From the NCBI GenBank assembly GCA_006384855.1, contig VCJN01000756.1, positions 38,115-102,114 of the forward strand: a stretch of DNA of 64,000 nt. The letters run 5' to 3'. The notes beneath the pieces were generated by a model. It saw only the letters and a program-made list of their open reading frames with translations. It was not told the origin of the DNA and made no database searches. Source of the stretch: Tetraselmis striata (lineage: Eukaryota; Chlorophyta; Chlorodendrophyceae; Chlorodendrales; Chlorodendraceae). Within the stretch, counting starts at the first letter, position 1. The number at the start of each line of letters is the position of its first letter. Of the stretch, positions 11,506 through 22,599 are shown piece after piece. Position numbers and translations under genes: made by a program.

Positions 11506-13113
11506 TCATTGCCGGGATGCTCTCCAGCCTTCCTTTGCCGCCTCTGACTCGCTGCAGAACCACTTCTCGCCCTTGGCGGTGTCGATCTGTGTGCTCTCGT
11601 AGTAGCGACCCTTAGCAGCAAGCCCCACGCGCCATGGAAGCATCGCAGCGTCAGCACGACCTATCCATGCCAGCGCACTTGTGATGCAGGCATTGAGACC
11701 GGAATGGCGGTGACAGCAGCACCTGCGGCACGTGGTAGATGCGTTCGCCGGCAGCGCTGATGTTCCCTTTGATGTCGCAGCCAGGACGATGCTCAGATGA
11801 TAGGGTCATTGCCGCCGACTTGGGGGGTGCCGCGGCGGACATCACCTGAGCAGCAGGGGCCAGTGAGGCCGCGCCGCTGCCGCTCTTGGCCTGCTTGCGC
11901 CACTCCTTGGGCTCCTGGAAGGTCCCTTGCCAGATGCCGCGGCGCGCCTGGGCAGCCTCGGCCTGGTCGGGCACGTACATGCTGGAGAACTCTCTGTACG
12001 CCACGGCGTAGCCATTGGAGACAAGCCAGCTCCCGATGTCTTCCTCGCCGCCAAAGACGCCGCCGCCGCGCACGCTGCACGTCGCCACAGCGCGCCCGTA
12101 CTGGTCCTGGTTGAGGCTGGTGCACGTCACTGGGGCCTGCTTCAGCTTGGCTTGTAGCGCTTGCATTGCGTCCTTCCCTTCTCGGTCGGCATGAATAGCG
12201 CGATTCAGCATGTTCAGTCGTACCATCACCTCCAGTTCGCAGCGGGCTGCGCCAGGATAAGGGGCGCCCGGCGGCCCAGTGGAGGGGGCCGAGGGGGTAT
12301 TCCTTTTGGGGTTGGAGTTGGGAGAGTGTAAATCGCAATTGGCAAATGCGAAGGTAAGCCGCCAGCATACACACATATAATCAGGAGGGACACCGGCACT
12401 TCCTCCCACAGGACTTTGCTCGAGGAGTGGGAATCGCCACAAAAAACGTGTTTGGAAGGTCAGCTCACCGCAGTCGTACGCTTTGCCTGCGGCATCCGCG
12501 CAGCTTTGCGCCTTCTCCGGGGCATCGAGGCCAAATAGGCGCACCTTCACGCCCGCCACCTACAAAAGGACCCATGGAAGACAACAGCAGTGAGCACCGC
12601 GCACGCGAAGTCGTCCAGGACATACGTTTTGGACGCTTGATTGGAGGTCGGCGAGAGCGCTGCATCACGAGAAGTGAATTGCGATAAGTACGGGTACTGA
12701 TATTCGGCGAACCCATATATGGGTTGCTGCGGCTCTGAGCATACTTCGAGAGTGTCGCCGTCGACGACACGAGCAGGGCCGAGGAGCTGAGCGGGAGGCG
12801 CGAAGCTCGCCTCCGCGGCGGGCTGGGGTCCAAAGCACAGCAGAGCACTCGCCGAGCCGACCCAGGCGATAGCGCCAACCGCCAGCTTGCGCGCCGCTGC
12901 AGTGAACACGCCACGAGCGGCGGCGTTGTCGCTGGTGAGAATCTCCCCGCCGGCTCGGGCTGCGAAGGGCGGCTTGCGATCGCGTCTCAGTGCCTGATTA
13001 GTCACGCCGGGCCAGCGACGCCGCAGCTGCTTTGACGGCAGGAGGTGAAGGCTCGCGAGTGGCTGTCCCCGCGCCGTCACCTGCGGCCACACTGCTGCTG
13101 GATGTGCGCCCAT
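11506..13113 (-). CDS. Thermonuclease (SNase)-family protein with organelle-type leader
   Basis: Staphylococcal-nuclease-fold protein. The family cleaves DNA or RNA phosphodiesters in a Ca2+-dependent way. Exons in transcript order: 13113-12745, 12559-12469, 12177-11723, 11610-11506, giving 339 residues in phase. VVDGDTLE (116-123) and VRLFGLDAPE (129-138) carry the expected Arg, Asp and Glu. QYGR (179-182) supplies the second catalytic Arg. The C-terminus has the short motif pair IKGNIS...GERIYHVP (289-304) and GEKWFCSESEA (about 320-330) known from bacterial and plastid thermonuclease relatives. Residues 1-115 are basic, followed by a hydrophobic stretch (about 75-93) and AEAS, like a bipartite plastid/thylakoid leader (inference). 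The ATG at 13113 is the first in frame, but an open frame extends 22 codons upstream. It is divergent from the condensin gene and tail-to-tail with the helicase. Confidence 0.85.
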
Positions 13114-13452
13114 CGCGCTTCTGGTAGATTCTGATCGAACTGTATGTGTACTTCGGGACCGGGGGCGGAGGAAATGCAAGCCCTACGCGGCAGTGAAAAG
13201 CATCGGCTCGGCGGGTACGCTTCCGCTCAGCTGAGGGTGTATCATGTGCCCGGCAGGCGCTCCAGCAGCCAGAATGAGTGAATTGTCTTCCTGTGCTCAC
13301 CGCTCGACCACCGCCAAGGAGCGACTGCGGTCTACTTGTAGTCGCTACATGGTTCGCAATCAGGCAGCATGCTATGCTGCGGTGTTGCTACAGGGTGTTG
13401 CGGCAGCAGTAGCAGCAGGCCGTCATCTATAGCAGCAGCAAAGATAAACCCT

Positions 13453-13507
13453 AAACAGCCGTCGTAGAGACGCTGCAAGGGTTTTTTGTTGCCAGTCCTG
13501 TCCTGGG
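13453..13507 (-). repeat. Diverged fragment of the 7.25-kb array unit
   Basis: Read on the minus strand this matches plus-strand 21583-21637 of the array unit. Shared words are GGACTGGCAACA, AACCCTTGCAGCGTCTCTA and CGACGGC. The match stops abruptly on both sides. It ends beside the telomere-like word AAACCCTAAA (13446-13455). Confidence 0.75.
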
Positions 13508-14494
13508 GGCGGGGAAAAAAGGCAGCAAATCGAACGATGAATGATCGAACGAAACACCGCGCAGCAGCTCGTGTTTCGCATAGCGTAATCCTTATCTCAT
13601 AGCAGTAGTCTAGCGCTATCTGTGCACACGACGAGCACGGGCGCGCGGTGGCGATGACCAGGGGGCGCGATCCCGAAATATTGACGGATATAATCGATAT
13701 TATTATTGAGCGATTTCGAACAGATCTGGCTGCGCATCCGGCCCGAGTGTGAACGAGTTCAGTCGACAGCCTGCCGGTGGTCAACGCTGGTCAACGACCC
13801 GAATAACCACGACCACCACAAGCAACCAGAACCATCAGCAACCCGCATCGCCTGTGCAGCTGTCTCCATCAAGCGACTGGTACCCGTACGAGTGCCGCCT
13901 GCACGGGCTGCTAAACTGCGCGGCCGAAAGGGTAAGCAACGTGACAAGTACCGGACGTCTGCCGCCTGCAGTAGCCGCAGCAGCAACAGCTCCGTAGCTC
14001 CCAGACGGACCAGAGGCCGCGGGCGAGGAGGCCATTTACTTGTTCAGTCACCACCGTCGACCGACCCAGGTGCCGAAGTAGCGCAGAGGGGGCGGCGCCC
14101 GGCGGGTGCGGCCTCACAACCCTCACGTTTGCACCCGAACTGAGGTGGCGCCCCTGCTGGGCTCCCTCGTGCTGCCTCTCGCACCACTCTGCCTGCGCTT
14201 TGGGGAGCTGTGAGCCGCCGCACCGCTGACGTTGCCGAACAGCTGGGTACGGCATACTGAGTACCTGTCGCGGTGGCTGTGTTGCCACCGCCGGTTAGCA
14301 TCCAGGCGGACTCACTAGAAAAGCGACACGACAGAGGGAAGCATGACGTCCCAGGTGCTGCAGGATGCGACCAACCGGCCGCGCGGCGGCGGCGGTGAGG
14401 CTGTGCGTCCCCCCCGCCCACCCCCCTCCTCCCCCCTCCCCGACAACCATGTGGACGCCGAGTGGAGCTTACCACATATTCCTCCGACTATGTG

Positions 14495-14497
<3 letters not shown>

Positions 14498-14537
<40 letters not shown>
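14498..14537 (+). repeat. (GA)n tract upstream of the condensin gene
   Basis: About 20 AG units, 210 bases before the proposed ATG. It could act as a GAGA-type promoter element or be a plain microsatellite. Confidence 0.9.
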
Positions 14538-14540
<3 letters not shown>

Positions 14541-14747
14541 TTACGTTAAACCGTAGGCAGCCGCCAGTGGCGCACAGAGGTGGCCGAGGGATTGTATCGC
14601 TCATTCCGAAGCAGGCCCGGCATCGCATCAGTATTTCCGACCAAATATTATGCCTAGTTGAACCCGAGTCCCCATCCCTCGGATATATCTTTCGCCTGTC
14701 ACCCAGGTCCGACGTGCGGCCCACCTGACGGCGCTGTCATACCTTCC

Positions 14748-17700
14748 ATGGGCGCGCAGGCGACACCCGGCCGGAGGCCCCCGGGCGCCACGCTGTCCAA
14801 GGACGAGGTGCTGGACATCTACCAGAACTGCATCAGGCTGGCGGCGGAGAGTAAGATCAACGCCAAGAACTCGTTCAGCCTGCGGCTGATCGAGCACATG
14901 GAGGACCTGGTGCGCGCGGAGGAGGAGGAGGAGACCAACTTCCAGAAGGCCAGCTGCACGCTGGACGCGGGCGTGCAGATCTACTCCTACCGCGTGGACG
15001 CCGTGCACACGGACGCCTTCAAGACGCTGCAGGGCCTCAACCGCACTGCCGTGCAGGAGAGCGACGACGGCGAGCCCCCCCCCCCCCCCCCCCCCATCTT
15101 GCGCCGCCCCGGACATGCAACACATAACCTCGTCACCGGTCGCGTTATGGCGACACAACAACGATGTGGGAACCGGTTTGACTGCCGGCTTTGCGGATCT
15201 GATGCCACCGGCGCAGTAGTATATGAATCTGGATGTGAGCTACCGTTACCGCGCTTTGGATCTACGCGCACGATAAAGCCTTCATGTCCTCATACCTTTG
15301 CCGCAAGCAGCGGAATAGGATACACGCCACAGAGTGACCTGGTGATCCGAGGACACTATATTCATTGCTAAGCAGTCTGTTCTTCCGCGCTGCGGAGGGA
15401 TCCGATAGGACGGTATGCCGTGGCACATTCATCACCTGCGGGATCTGCATCGATGATAGCCCAAATCGTGCACATTCCGCTTCTTGCGCGTGCATATGTA
15501 TACTCGCTGGAGTCGCAGCTTCATGTTACCTGGCGTGTATAGATTCTTATACACGCTTATAAGAATCTATACACGCGATTATATATACTGTAAGAATCTA
15601 TCCAGTGTGCTTATAGCAGGCGCCGCACTGGTGCTCCGCCATGGGACCCCGGGCCAAGCTGACGATGAGTGCGCTAACGACGCTGTAGGGGCTAACCATT
15701 AACAACCTCCTCGGGAGACCTTCCCGAGTCCAAATGGGGCCGCCGCCTCATGTTGAAATTTGTTACAACTTTTGTTCCTAGGCAAATCTGCCAGATACCC
15801 AATCGCGGGTGGGGTGATGCCCCTCCACAAACCTCTGCTACCCGTGGCTGCCCACATTTGAGCCCTCTCCCTCCCTCTCTCCCTCTCTCTCTCCCTCTCC
15901 TTCCCTCCCTTCCTCCCTGTACTTTTATAATTCGCTGCAGAAAGGGGGCATGTGGGTGGCTCTCGGGGCTCACCATGATACCGTGCCGCGCCGCCTCGCT
16001 GTGCCGCGCCGCCTGTGCGCAGGGCTGGACGGCGACGACGCGGGTGCGGGGAACGCCGAGAAGAACAAGCGGCGCCGCAACACGGACCCCACCGCGACGC
16101 TGGAGGAGTACAAGGCGCTGGACGTCAAGAAGTTCGACCTCAGTTTCACGGTCGACCCGCTGTTCCACAGGACGTCGGCGCAGTTTGACGCGGGCGGCGC
16201 GCACGGTGCGGCGCCTTGCTGGCCAGTCCCCGCTGTGCCGCCCGCACGTTCTCACTGATGACCCCCATTACAGGTGTCCAGGCGCCTATAATAAGAAACC
16301 TTTATATAGTTGTCAAAATGGGATGAGGATGCAACCTTTAGAAATTTGCTACAGTCCAACTCTAGTTTCGTCTAGAACTGACCTCTGACAGGATTGGCAG
16401 GCTCGTACTCGCGCTGCTCTTACTGCCGTGTCGGCGCCCGTAAATGTAGCGAATATCATACATACATGGGACTACCGCCACCCACTCACCCGGGGTGCGA
16501 TGATGCCCCTCAGTCACCTTGCGTTTTCTTTCCGCCTGCTGAGTCTGCGGGCATTTAAAATTGCCAAGGGCGCAGAGAGAACACAAGGTGGCTGAGCCCC
16601 CACCTACCCATCCCCCTCCCCACCGGATTTGTGATTGCGGCGGCAGTCCCATTCGGGAGTGGTTTACCAGGGGGCGGGATTGGTCAGGCCTATGTCACCG
16701 CGCTCCACCTAAGATAAGCACGGCACGGGGCTATGTATGTATGTAACGAGACGCCCATACCCCTCTCGAGCCTACTGCCGAGGGCCCGGGCGACCAACAT
16801 GTCCGCGACTGACTGCGGGCACGCGGGTGCGGGTGCTGCCTGGCAGGGCTGCTGCTGCACAACCTGGATGTGCTGCACGGGTGCGAGATCGTCTTTGACT
16901 CCAGCGACGTGCCGGAGCAGATCCTGGAGAAGCAGACAGCGGCGGATGTGGACGTCAAGGTGCGCGTGGGTGGGGCCCCGGAGGGGGGGGGGCCAGGGTC
17001 ACATCAGCGCTCTGTGAGATAACTGATCTGTTGGAATCTGAGTCTGTGGCAGCCCTCAAGACGGTAATCAATTAAAAGCAAAGGAATATGTTGTTATTCA
17101 AGAGGTTTTGGTGGCACGGACATAGACACGTGTGTGCGTATGCGTGGCTACCGCCCCAGAGAAAAAGACACTGAGTCACAATCTGTTTGAAACGTGTGTG
17201 TTTCTGGCGCGTACTACATCGCCACGGTACCGGTACTGTTGATTGTTCTAGAGCAGGAACTTCGTGCCTGATGGAAGTTCCCCAATCCCTTTCATCTATG
17301 CGGTTGATTGATTGTTAATGCGCAAGTAAAGGTGCCCGGGGGTTTACCGTCCAGGACGCCCGCCGCTCATGGCGCCGTGCCGCTGCGCTGTCGTGGGGCA
17401 GGTGGCAATGCAGGGGCTGCCGCCCTCGCTGCTGAAGCCCCCGCACTGCAACAAGATCAGCCCGGCCGTGGAGGAGCTGCGCCGGCGCATGCAGGAGACG
17501 GGCGCCGTGTCGATGCGCATGCCGGAGACCGGCATGTCGGTGGACAGCATCATGCAGATCAACGCCGTGAAGCCACCCGTCAGGGCGGCCGACATGCCAT
17601 ACCCGGACGAAGGTGGCGCCGAGCCCCTGCGCCGATCATGACAGCGAGCACTGCTTGCCTGCTAGGGTTCTCGGTCTAGGGTTACTCTCCCTGGGACCAC

Positions 17701-20392
17701 ACATGCCATGATGCGCCTCTAGCGTGCCAAGGCATCGACACAGTGACGATAAGTCTGCGTCTGTGTCCGTCTGCCGCGATTCTCAGTCGTCCCGCCAACG
17801 CCGGAGCAGTTTGACCACGCGCCAGAGGGCTCCGGCGACGGAAGCGCGTTCTTCACCGGGGAGGACGGCGCGTCGCCGGGCGGGCAGAGCTCAGTGTACT
17901 ACGGCATGTCGGAGGAGATTGGGCCCGGCGACCTGGGCGAGGTGTCCAATATGCCGGGCTGTACGGTCGACCCCATGGGCACCTCCATGGCGACCGTTCA
18001 TGACCCGGTGCGCCGGCCCTCTTGGCGCCCATTGCCTGCAGCTGCCCCCCCTCTCCCTCCTTCTCTTTGCGACCCCATACCACTGTTTTGATGAGCCGCC
18101 GCGCTGGTGACCGCCGCAGGCTGACGAAGCCGACGATGCCAACTCCCTGGAGCACCTGATCTCCCGGAGCCTGGGGACAGGCCTGCTGTCGGGGGCCAAC
18201 TGGGCAGGCGCGTCGCTCCCGTGGGAGGGCAGCGCCCAGCGCCGTATGGCTATGCTCGGCCGAGGCAGGTGAGCTGACGTGGATGCTGCTGCGCAGGTGC
18301 CTCTCACTGGCGGTACCACAAGGCGGCCAACGTGGCAAAGGTGCGCGCCGCGGCCTCAAGTCTCATTGATGTCTTCACGATTCGCCCTCAGGTCCAGTCC
18401 AGTCTCGCAAAGAGCGCTGACACATCGACCAAATCGATGCCAGATAATCGAATTAAGAAATGAAGGAATCAGATAAAGTGCCATGTATCTGCGACAAGCT
18501 TATCAAAACGAGCATATGTGAAAATATTTTAGGACATTGCCACATCCGAAGTACATTGCCGAATTGATTGCCAGGGACATCTTCTGAGCAAGTATTTTTT
18601 GGCCAAACAACTTGATAGTTTCCCTGGCAGGGCATATAAACACATAAGAGCGTTTGCCTGTTGTTGCCACTGGAGTCTCAGTGAGGCGCTGCTCAAGCAC
18701 TGCCAGTCTTGGTGAATTGGTGACTGGGCTAGTTGTCGAGAGGTTGTGTGGCTGTGGCTGTGCTGCAGAAGCCCGCTCCCGACGCCGAGGACGACACCTC
18801 CTCTGTGCAGACGGGCCGCGCGGGCGGGCGGGGCAAGAAGCAGGAGCTCGATTTCCTCCGCCTGCCTAGCCTGCCCGCGGACGCCATCAAGCTGTCCGCC
18901 AAGCCCGGCGAGCTGTGCCTGGCCGCCAGCACGCTGGAGCTGCCGGCGAGCACACTGCTGCCGGAGGACCACAAGTACCAGGTGCGCCGACGAGTGAGGG
19001 CGTGCGGAGACAGGGCATGTCATGGCTACGAAATCCCGACTCGCTGTCTTCGGGAACCCGGCGTTCTCAGTTCCACATGCGCCTACGTGTGTAGTCATAG
19101 ATATCATACATTGTAGTAGTATATCAATGGCAAACGGAATCCTGTATCACTATTTCGAAGAGCTGAAGTGCATTGTTCGTGGCTTTGGGGTCTGCCGTAT
19201 CATTAACGGCAGCGTCCCGATGGCTGTTACCACACCTCTAAGCTTGATTGCAAGGCACCCCATACCTCAAAACCCTCTAACAGATATCCGGATGAATGCC
19301 GAATGGGGCTATCGAGTTTAGACTATGTCATGTGTTGGTAGTTCTTTCCGCGTGTTCCCAGTGCTTCGGCACTTATTCCACTAGGTTCCGTCTCTGGGCA
19401 AGTCACGTGTAGCGGGCGCGTCACTGATGAGTGACACGCGCCTGTAGCTGTGTTCCTCGGATCATTGCGTCGTCTTACCACTGCCCAACATTTGTCTCGT
19501 GCACAACCTTGGTGTGGATATTCCGTTCCATCTCCAGGTGCAAGACCTCATGAAGCACTTTCTGCGCCCACGCTCCATGTGGAGCCGCCGGAAGGCGTCT
19601 CATGTCAATAATGGCGACGCCGACAACGTGGGGGCCGGAGACTTCTTCCACATGGACTCCTTTGAGGATGGCGCGGGGGGCGGCGATGCGGATGGGTTCG
19701 GAGACGAGGGCGAATTCGACGAAGGGCAGTGGCGCACCCGCAGCGACGAGATCGCCCTCGCGGAGGCTCCGCGCAAGGTCAACCGCGTCGCCATCAACTA
19801 CAGCCGCGTGGCCAAGCAGGTGGATGTGCGGGAGCTGAAGGAGCTGCTGTGGGGCAGCATCGACGCTGTCGCGGCGGAGGATCCGGAGGAGGTGGGCCGT
19901 TTTGGCTGTCCCTCTGCCGTTCGCACGCTGCGATGGACGCCTCGCGGCATTCTGTCTTCGACTTGGCCATGCCCTTTCTTGATTGGGTGCATTGAGTGTC
20001 AATCAAAGATCAGATGCATCAGGCAGATCCATACTATGTTTATTTCAAGGTGTCGATTTATCATATGCGTCACAATTCTTACATGAATAGGCCGTGGCTC
20101 TAAATGTCAACTTTCGTACCGTACCCTTAATACGCAGTCAAGCTTACTGTTGCCCCCCCCCCCCCCCCCCCTCCTATCCCGTCTCGTGATGCAGGAACAT
20201 CCCGAGGCGTCCGTCTCGTTCAATGAGATCATCGGCACCTTACCCGAGTCCAGTGCCGCCGGCGCGATCGAAGACCTTTCGGTGCACCTCTGCTTCATCT
20301 GCGCACTACACCTGGCCAATGAGCACGGCTTGAGCATCACCTCCGGCCAGAACCTTGACACCATGACCATCAGGCTTCCGGAGGCTAAGTAG
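14748..20392 (+). CDS. NCAPH: Condensin complex subunit H (kleisin, CAP-H/barren)
   Basis: Kleisin subunit of condensin I, bridging SMC2 and SMC4 heads during mitotic chromosome compaction. Exons: 14748-15069, 16023-16205, 16847-16959, 17402-17612, 17787-18007, 18120-18207, 18297-18340, 18769-18981, 19538-19891, 20195-20392, giving 648 residues (human about 741), all phases consistent. Family landmarks appear in order: helical N-terminus with NCIRLAAESKINAKNSFSLR (about 28-47), then TLDAGVQIYSYRVDAVH; DPLFHRTSAQFDAGG; LLLHNLDVLHG; WAGASHWRYHK; an acidic linker ending in ELDFLRLP; a winged-helix C-terminus with RKVNRVAINYSRVAKQVDVR; and final HLANEHGLSITSG. Introns 1 (15070) and 6 (18208) use GC donors; GT alternatives break the conserved frame. 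The ATG sits in an open frame with no upstream stop for 30 codons, so a short 5' exon is possible. Confidence 0.92.
15075..15095 (+). repeat. Poly-C tract at a GC-type 5' splice site
   Basis: C21 starts at position +6 of condensin intron 1 (GC donor at 15070). Confidence 0.9.
20153..20171 (+). repeat. Poly-C tract before the last condensin exon
   Basis: C19 ends 22 bases before the acceptor AG at 20193-20194 and acts as an extreme polypyrimidine tract. Confidence 0.9.
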
Positions 20393-21162
20393 AAGCGCTC
20401 TCTTGGATGTGGGGGGGCACAGCCCGGCAGCCGTGGGTAATTGCCTTCCTTTCAAGATGTGATTGGCGGTCGCCTCCGTAGAAGGGCCATCATAGCTCAC
20501 TCTCTTAGTAGCTGTATTGCCCTCAACACGGTCGCGGGGCTCACCCTCTGACACCTTCCAGTATAATACCGAGCCTCGACAGCTTAGCAGTCACTGTACT
20601 CACACTGCCACCGCTGCTTCACTCAGTAACGCCAACTGCCCCGCCAAGCAAATGCAATGGGCCCGTCGCCATCAAGAATTCGGGAATTTGGCGGTTGCCT
20701 TCACTGAACGAATCACCGCGCCGCAAACGACACGAACGCTGATAGGCACAAGCAGCTTCACTGCCGCAGACTCGCAGAGTGGCTACCTTCGGCCAGGTCT
20801 GCTGCCCTTCGGACTCTATCTGTTGCTGCTTAGGTCACCCGCTGCGCGAAAGAAGGCAAGGGGGGGGGGGGGCTGTGCGGAGGCTAGCGGTGGAGCAACA
20901 ACAGCCGCTGGCTGCTCATCTCGCTTCAGGGCGGCATCCGCCTGCTGCCGCCGGTCGGCGTCGCTTCCGCTTATACGCCGCTACGTTGTTCATTGCTTGT
21001 GGTGTCACACCTTCAGCGGCTGCTCTGTCGCGCATGCCATCCATGTCGATTCGCCATGCGGATTGCGTCACGGCAGGTTTGTTAATTAACCTTCCTTCCC
21101 CACTTTCCGCATTTATTGTTCATTGACTGGTGTTGATGACTGTTTCCGCCGCCGGGACAGGA
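20393..21162. other. Condensin 3' flank and left border of the array
   Basis: No convincing gene; a 190-codon plus frame (20517-21089) resembles nothing and is of low complexity. A G13 tract is at 20860-20872. The last bases before the array, GGGACAGGACTGG, resemble the internal unit word at 21585-21597. Confidence 0.5.
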
Positions 21163-21687
21163 CTGGCATAGAGGCAACGGCCGCCGCGGCACGGGCTTGG
21201 ATGTTCCTTACGGCACCCGACTCGAACACATGCTTACATCAGTGCTTTAACATATGCGCACTACAAACAGAACTAAAAGCAGCTATGAAAGGTTGCCAGC
21301 AACAGCAAGGACAGCAAACTCGAATACATGTCTAACCCATTTAGTAGAACAACGGAGTTGGGCGCGCCCTAACACGTGGACGCTGGGGACTGTGCGGTGG
21401 TTATATTTACTAACTAGGGCGAACGTAGCGCTAGCTGAGGGGGCGCATCTTCCTCTTTATAAGTGGAAGGCACTAGCCGCACGCAATGCCGCTTAACTAG
21501 TAAAGGCCGAGGAGCATTATTACCAATCGCTGATACCGTTACACCTGGGGTATATATATGCGCAAACGTTTCTGTTTGGCCCACGGGACTGGACTGGCAA
21601 CAGTGAAACCCTTGCAGCGTCTCTACGACGGCCGTTTTGGCAGCGATCCAGTTACAGAAAGCCCTGGGTAGGCGACTCTCATTCATG

Positions 21688-21761
21688 GTTTTCACCGCTG
21701 TGCCCGCCCTTAAAGGCGGCACTACCCGCACTGTGACACTGTATGTAGCCTCAGTGTGTAC
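21688..21761 (+). repeat. Internal direct repeat A of the unit (hairpin-bearing)
   Basis: Shares TTTT-ACCGCTGTGCCCGCC, AAGGCGGCACTAC, CTGTATGT and CCTCAGTGTGTAC with repeat B at 22477-22562, about 790 bases away. Inside is a hairpin with GTGCC/GGCAC-type arms. Counterparts are at 28943-29016 and 36195-36268. Confidence 0.8.
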
Positions 21762-21871
21762 CGTTTTGGTCACAAGGGGTATCCGTTACATGAAATAAAA
21801 GATGCCGGAAACCGCTGCCACTAGCCACCACGCACTAGTCTCCAGTCCGGCAATATAATAACGCCACTCGG

Positions 21872-21941
21872 TACATCCCTTGTCCGCTCGGTCGAGCGGT
21901 AGTCTCGTACGCGAGTCCGGGTATCGCTCCTGGTCAATGTA
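21872..21941 (+). other. Cloverleaf-like four-way structure in the unit
   Basis: TACAT (21872) pairs with ATGTA (21937-21941) and encloses three hairpins: CCGCTC-GGTC-GAGCGG (21884-21899), CTCG-TACG-CGAG (21904-21915) and CCGGG-TATCGCT-CCTGG (21917-21933). Arm and loop sizes are wrong for a tRNA. Identical copies lie at 29127-29196 and 36379-36448. The pairing is visible; a function is not. Confidence 0.5.
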
Positions 21942-22476
21942 TTTTCGGCAATATCGTCCCGGCGTGTCCTGGGTTTACCCGGTTGATGCATTCACCATTT
22001 GGGGTTCGAATGAGGCAATGGTCTACGACGGGCTATGCCAGACCTACGACTGCAGTTGGCGCAAGAGGTCGAGTGACTGGGCGGCTTCGGCCGATGTCCT
22101 GTGGCAAACTTTACTTTACCACTCGAAGCAAACGTACGGCAAATCTCGCACATTTCATCCATTCAGTCGTGCCAATCAAAGCAGTGCCAATCAAACCCCG
22201 TACCACAGCAAGCATCGTCAATTCACCGCAAAATCATCATCAAAGCGACAGTCACTGTCGAACCGCAAAATAAAATCCAGACCACCCGAGGGCGGGCGGG
22301 CGGGAAATGATAGACCGTGCCGGTATGCCACGAGAAAATGAATAATGCTACCTCAGTAGCGGCCGCCTATAATGGCGGGCCGACAGCAATGAAAACCGGC
22401 ATTTTTAGACATCGGTCTCCAGCCCTGTACTCCGCAAGCTGCGTACAGTTACATCCACAGTATCTGAAAACGGTCA

Positions 22477-22562
22477 GTTTTTACCGCTGTGCCCGCCTTT
22501 CAAGGCGGCACTACTGTGACAAAGTAAAAAACTGTATGTTGCATTGTTGCCTCAGTGTGTAC
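22477..22562 (+). repeat. Internal direct repeat B of the unit (hairpin-bearing)
   Basis: Partner of repeat A (21688-21761) with the same order of blocks. Its hairpin is GTGCCCGCCTT-TC-AAGGCGGCAC, ten pairs with one bulged C. Counterparts are at 29732-29817 and 36984-37069. Confidence 0.8.
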
Positions 22563-22599
22563 ACTATACATGGAGTCAGCAAGATCGGCGGAGCCAGCG

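Larger units (their letters stand above)
13114..14747. other. Divergent promoter region
   Basis: 1.6 kb between the nuclease start (minus) and the condensin start (plus). It contains an array-related fragment (13453-13507), a (GA)n tract (14498-14537) and pyrimidine-rich DNA. Several short frames exist on both strands, including a plus frame at 14343 that I could not splice in phase to the condensin gene. Confidence 0.5.

Noticed and set aside
14343..14395. Short upstream first exon of the condensin gene
   Set aside because: Its only GT donor gives the wrong phase for the exon at 14748.
18208..18269. Extension of condensin exon 6 to the strong GT donor near 18269
   Set aside because: It breaks the conserved WAG..HWR segment and puts exon 7 out of phase.
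22003..22011. B-box-like GGTTCGAAT in the unit as part of a tRNA gene
   Set aside because: No A box at the right distance and no acceptor stem around it.
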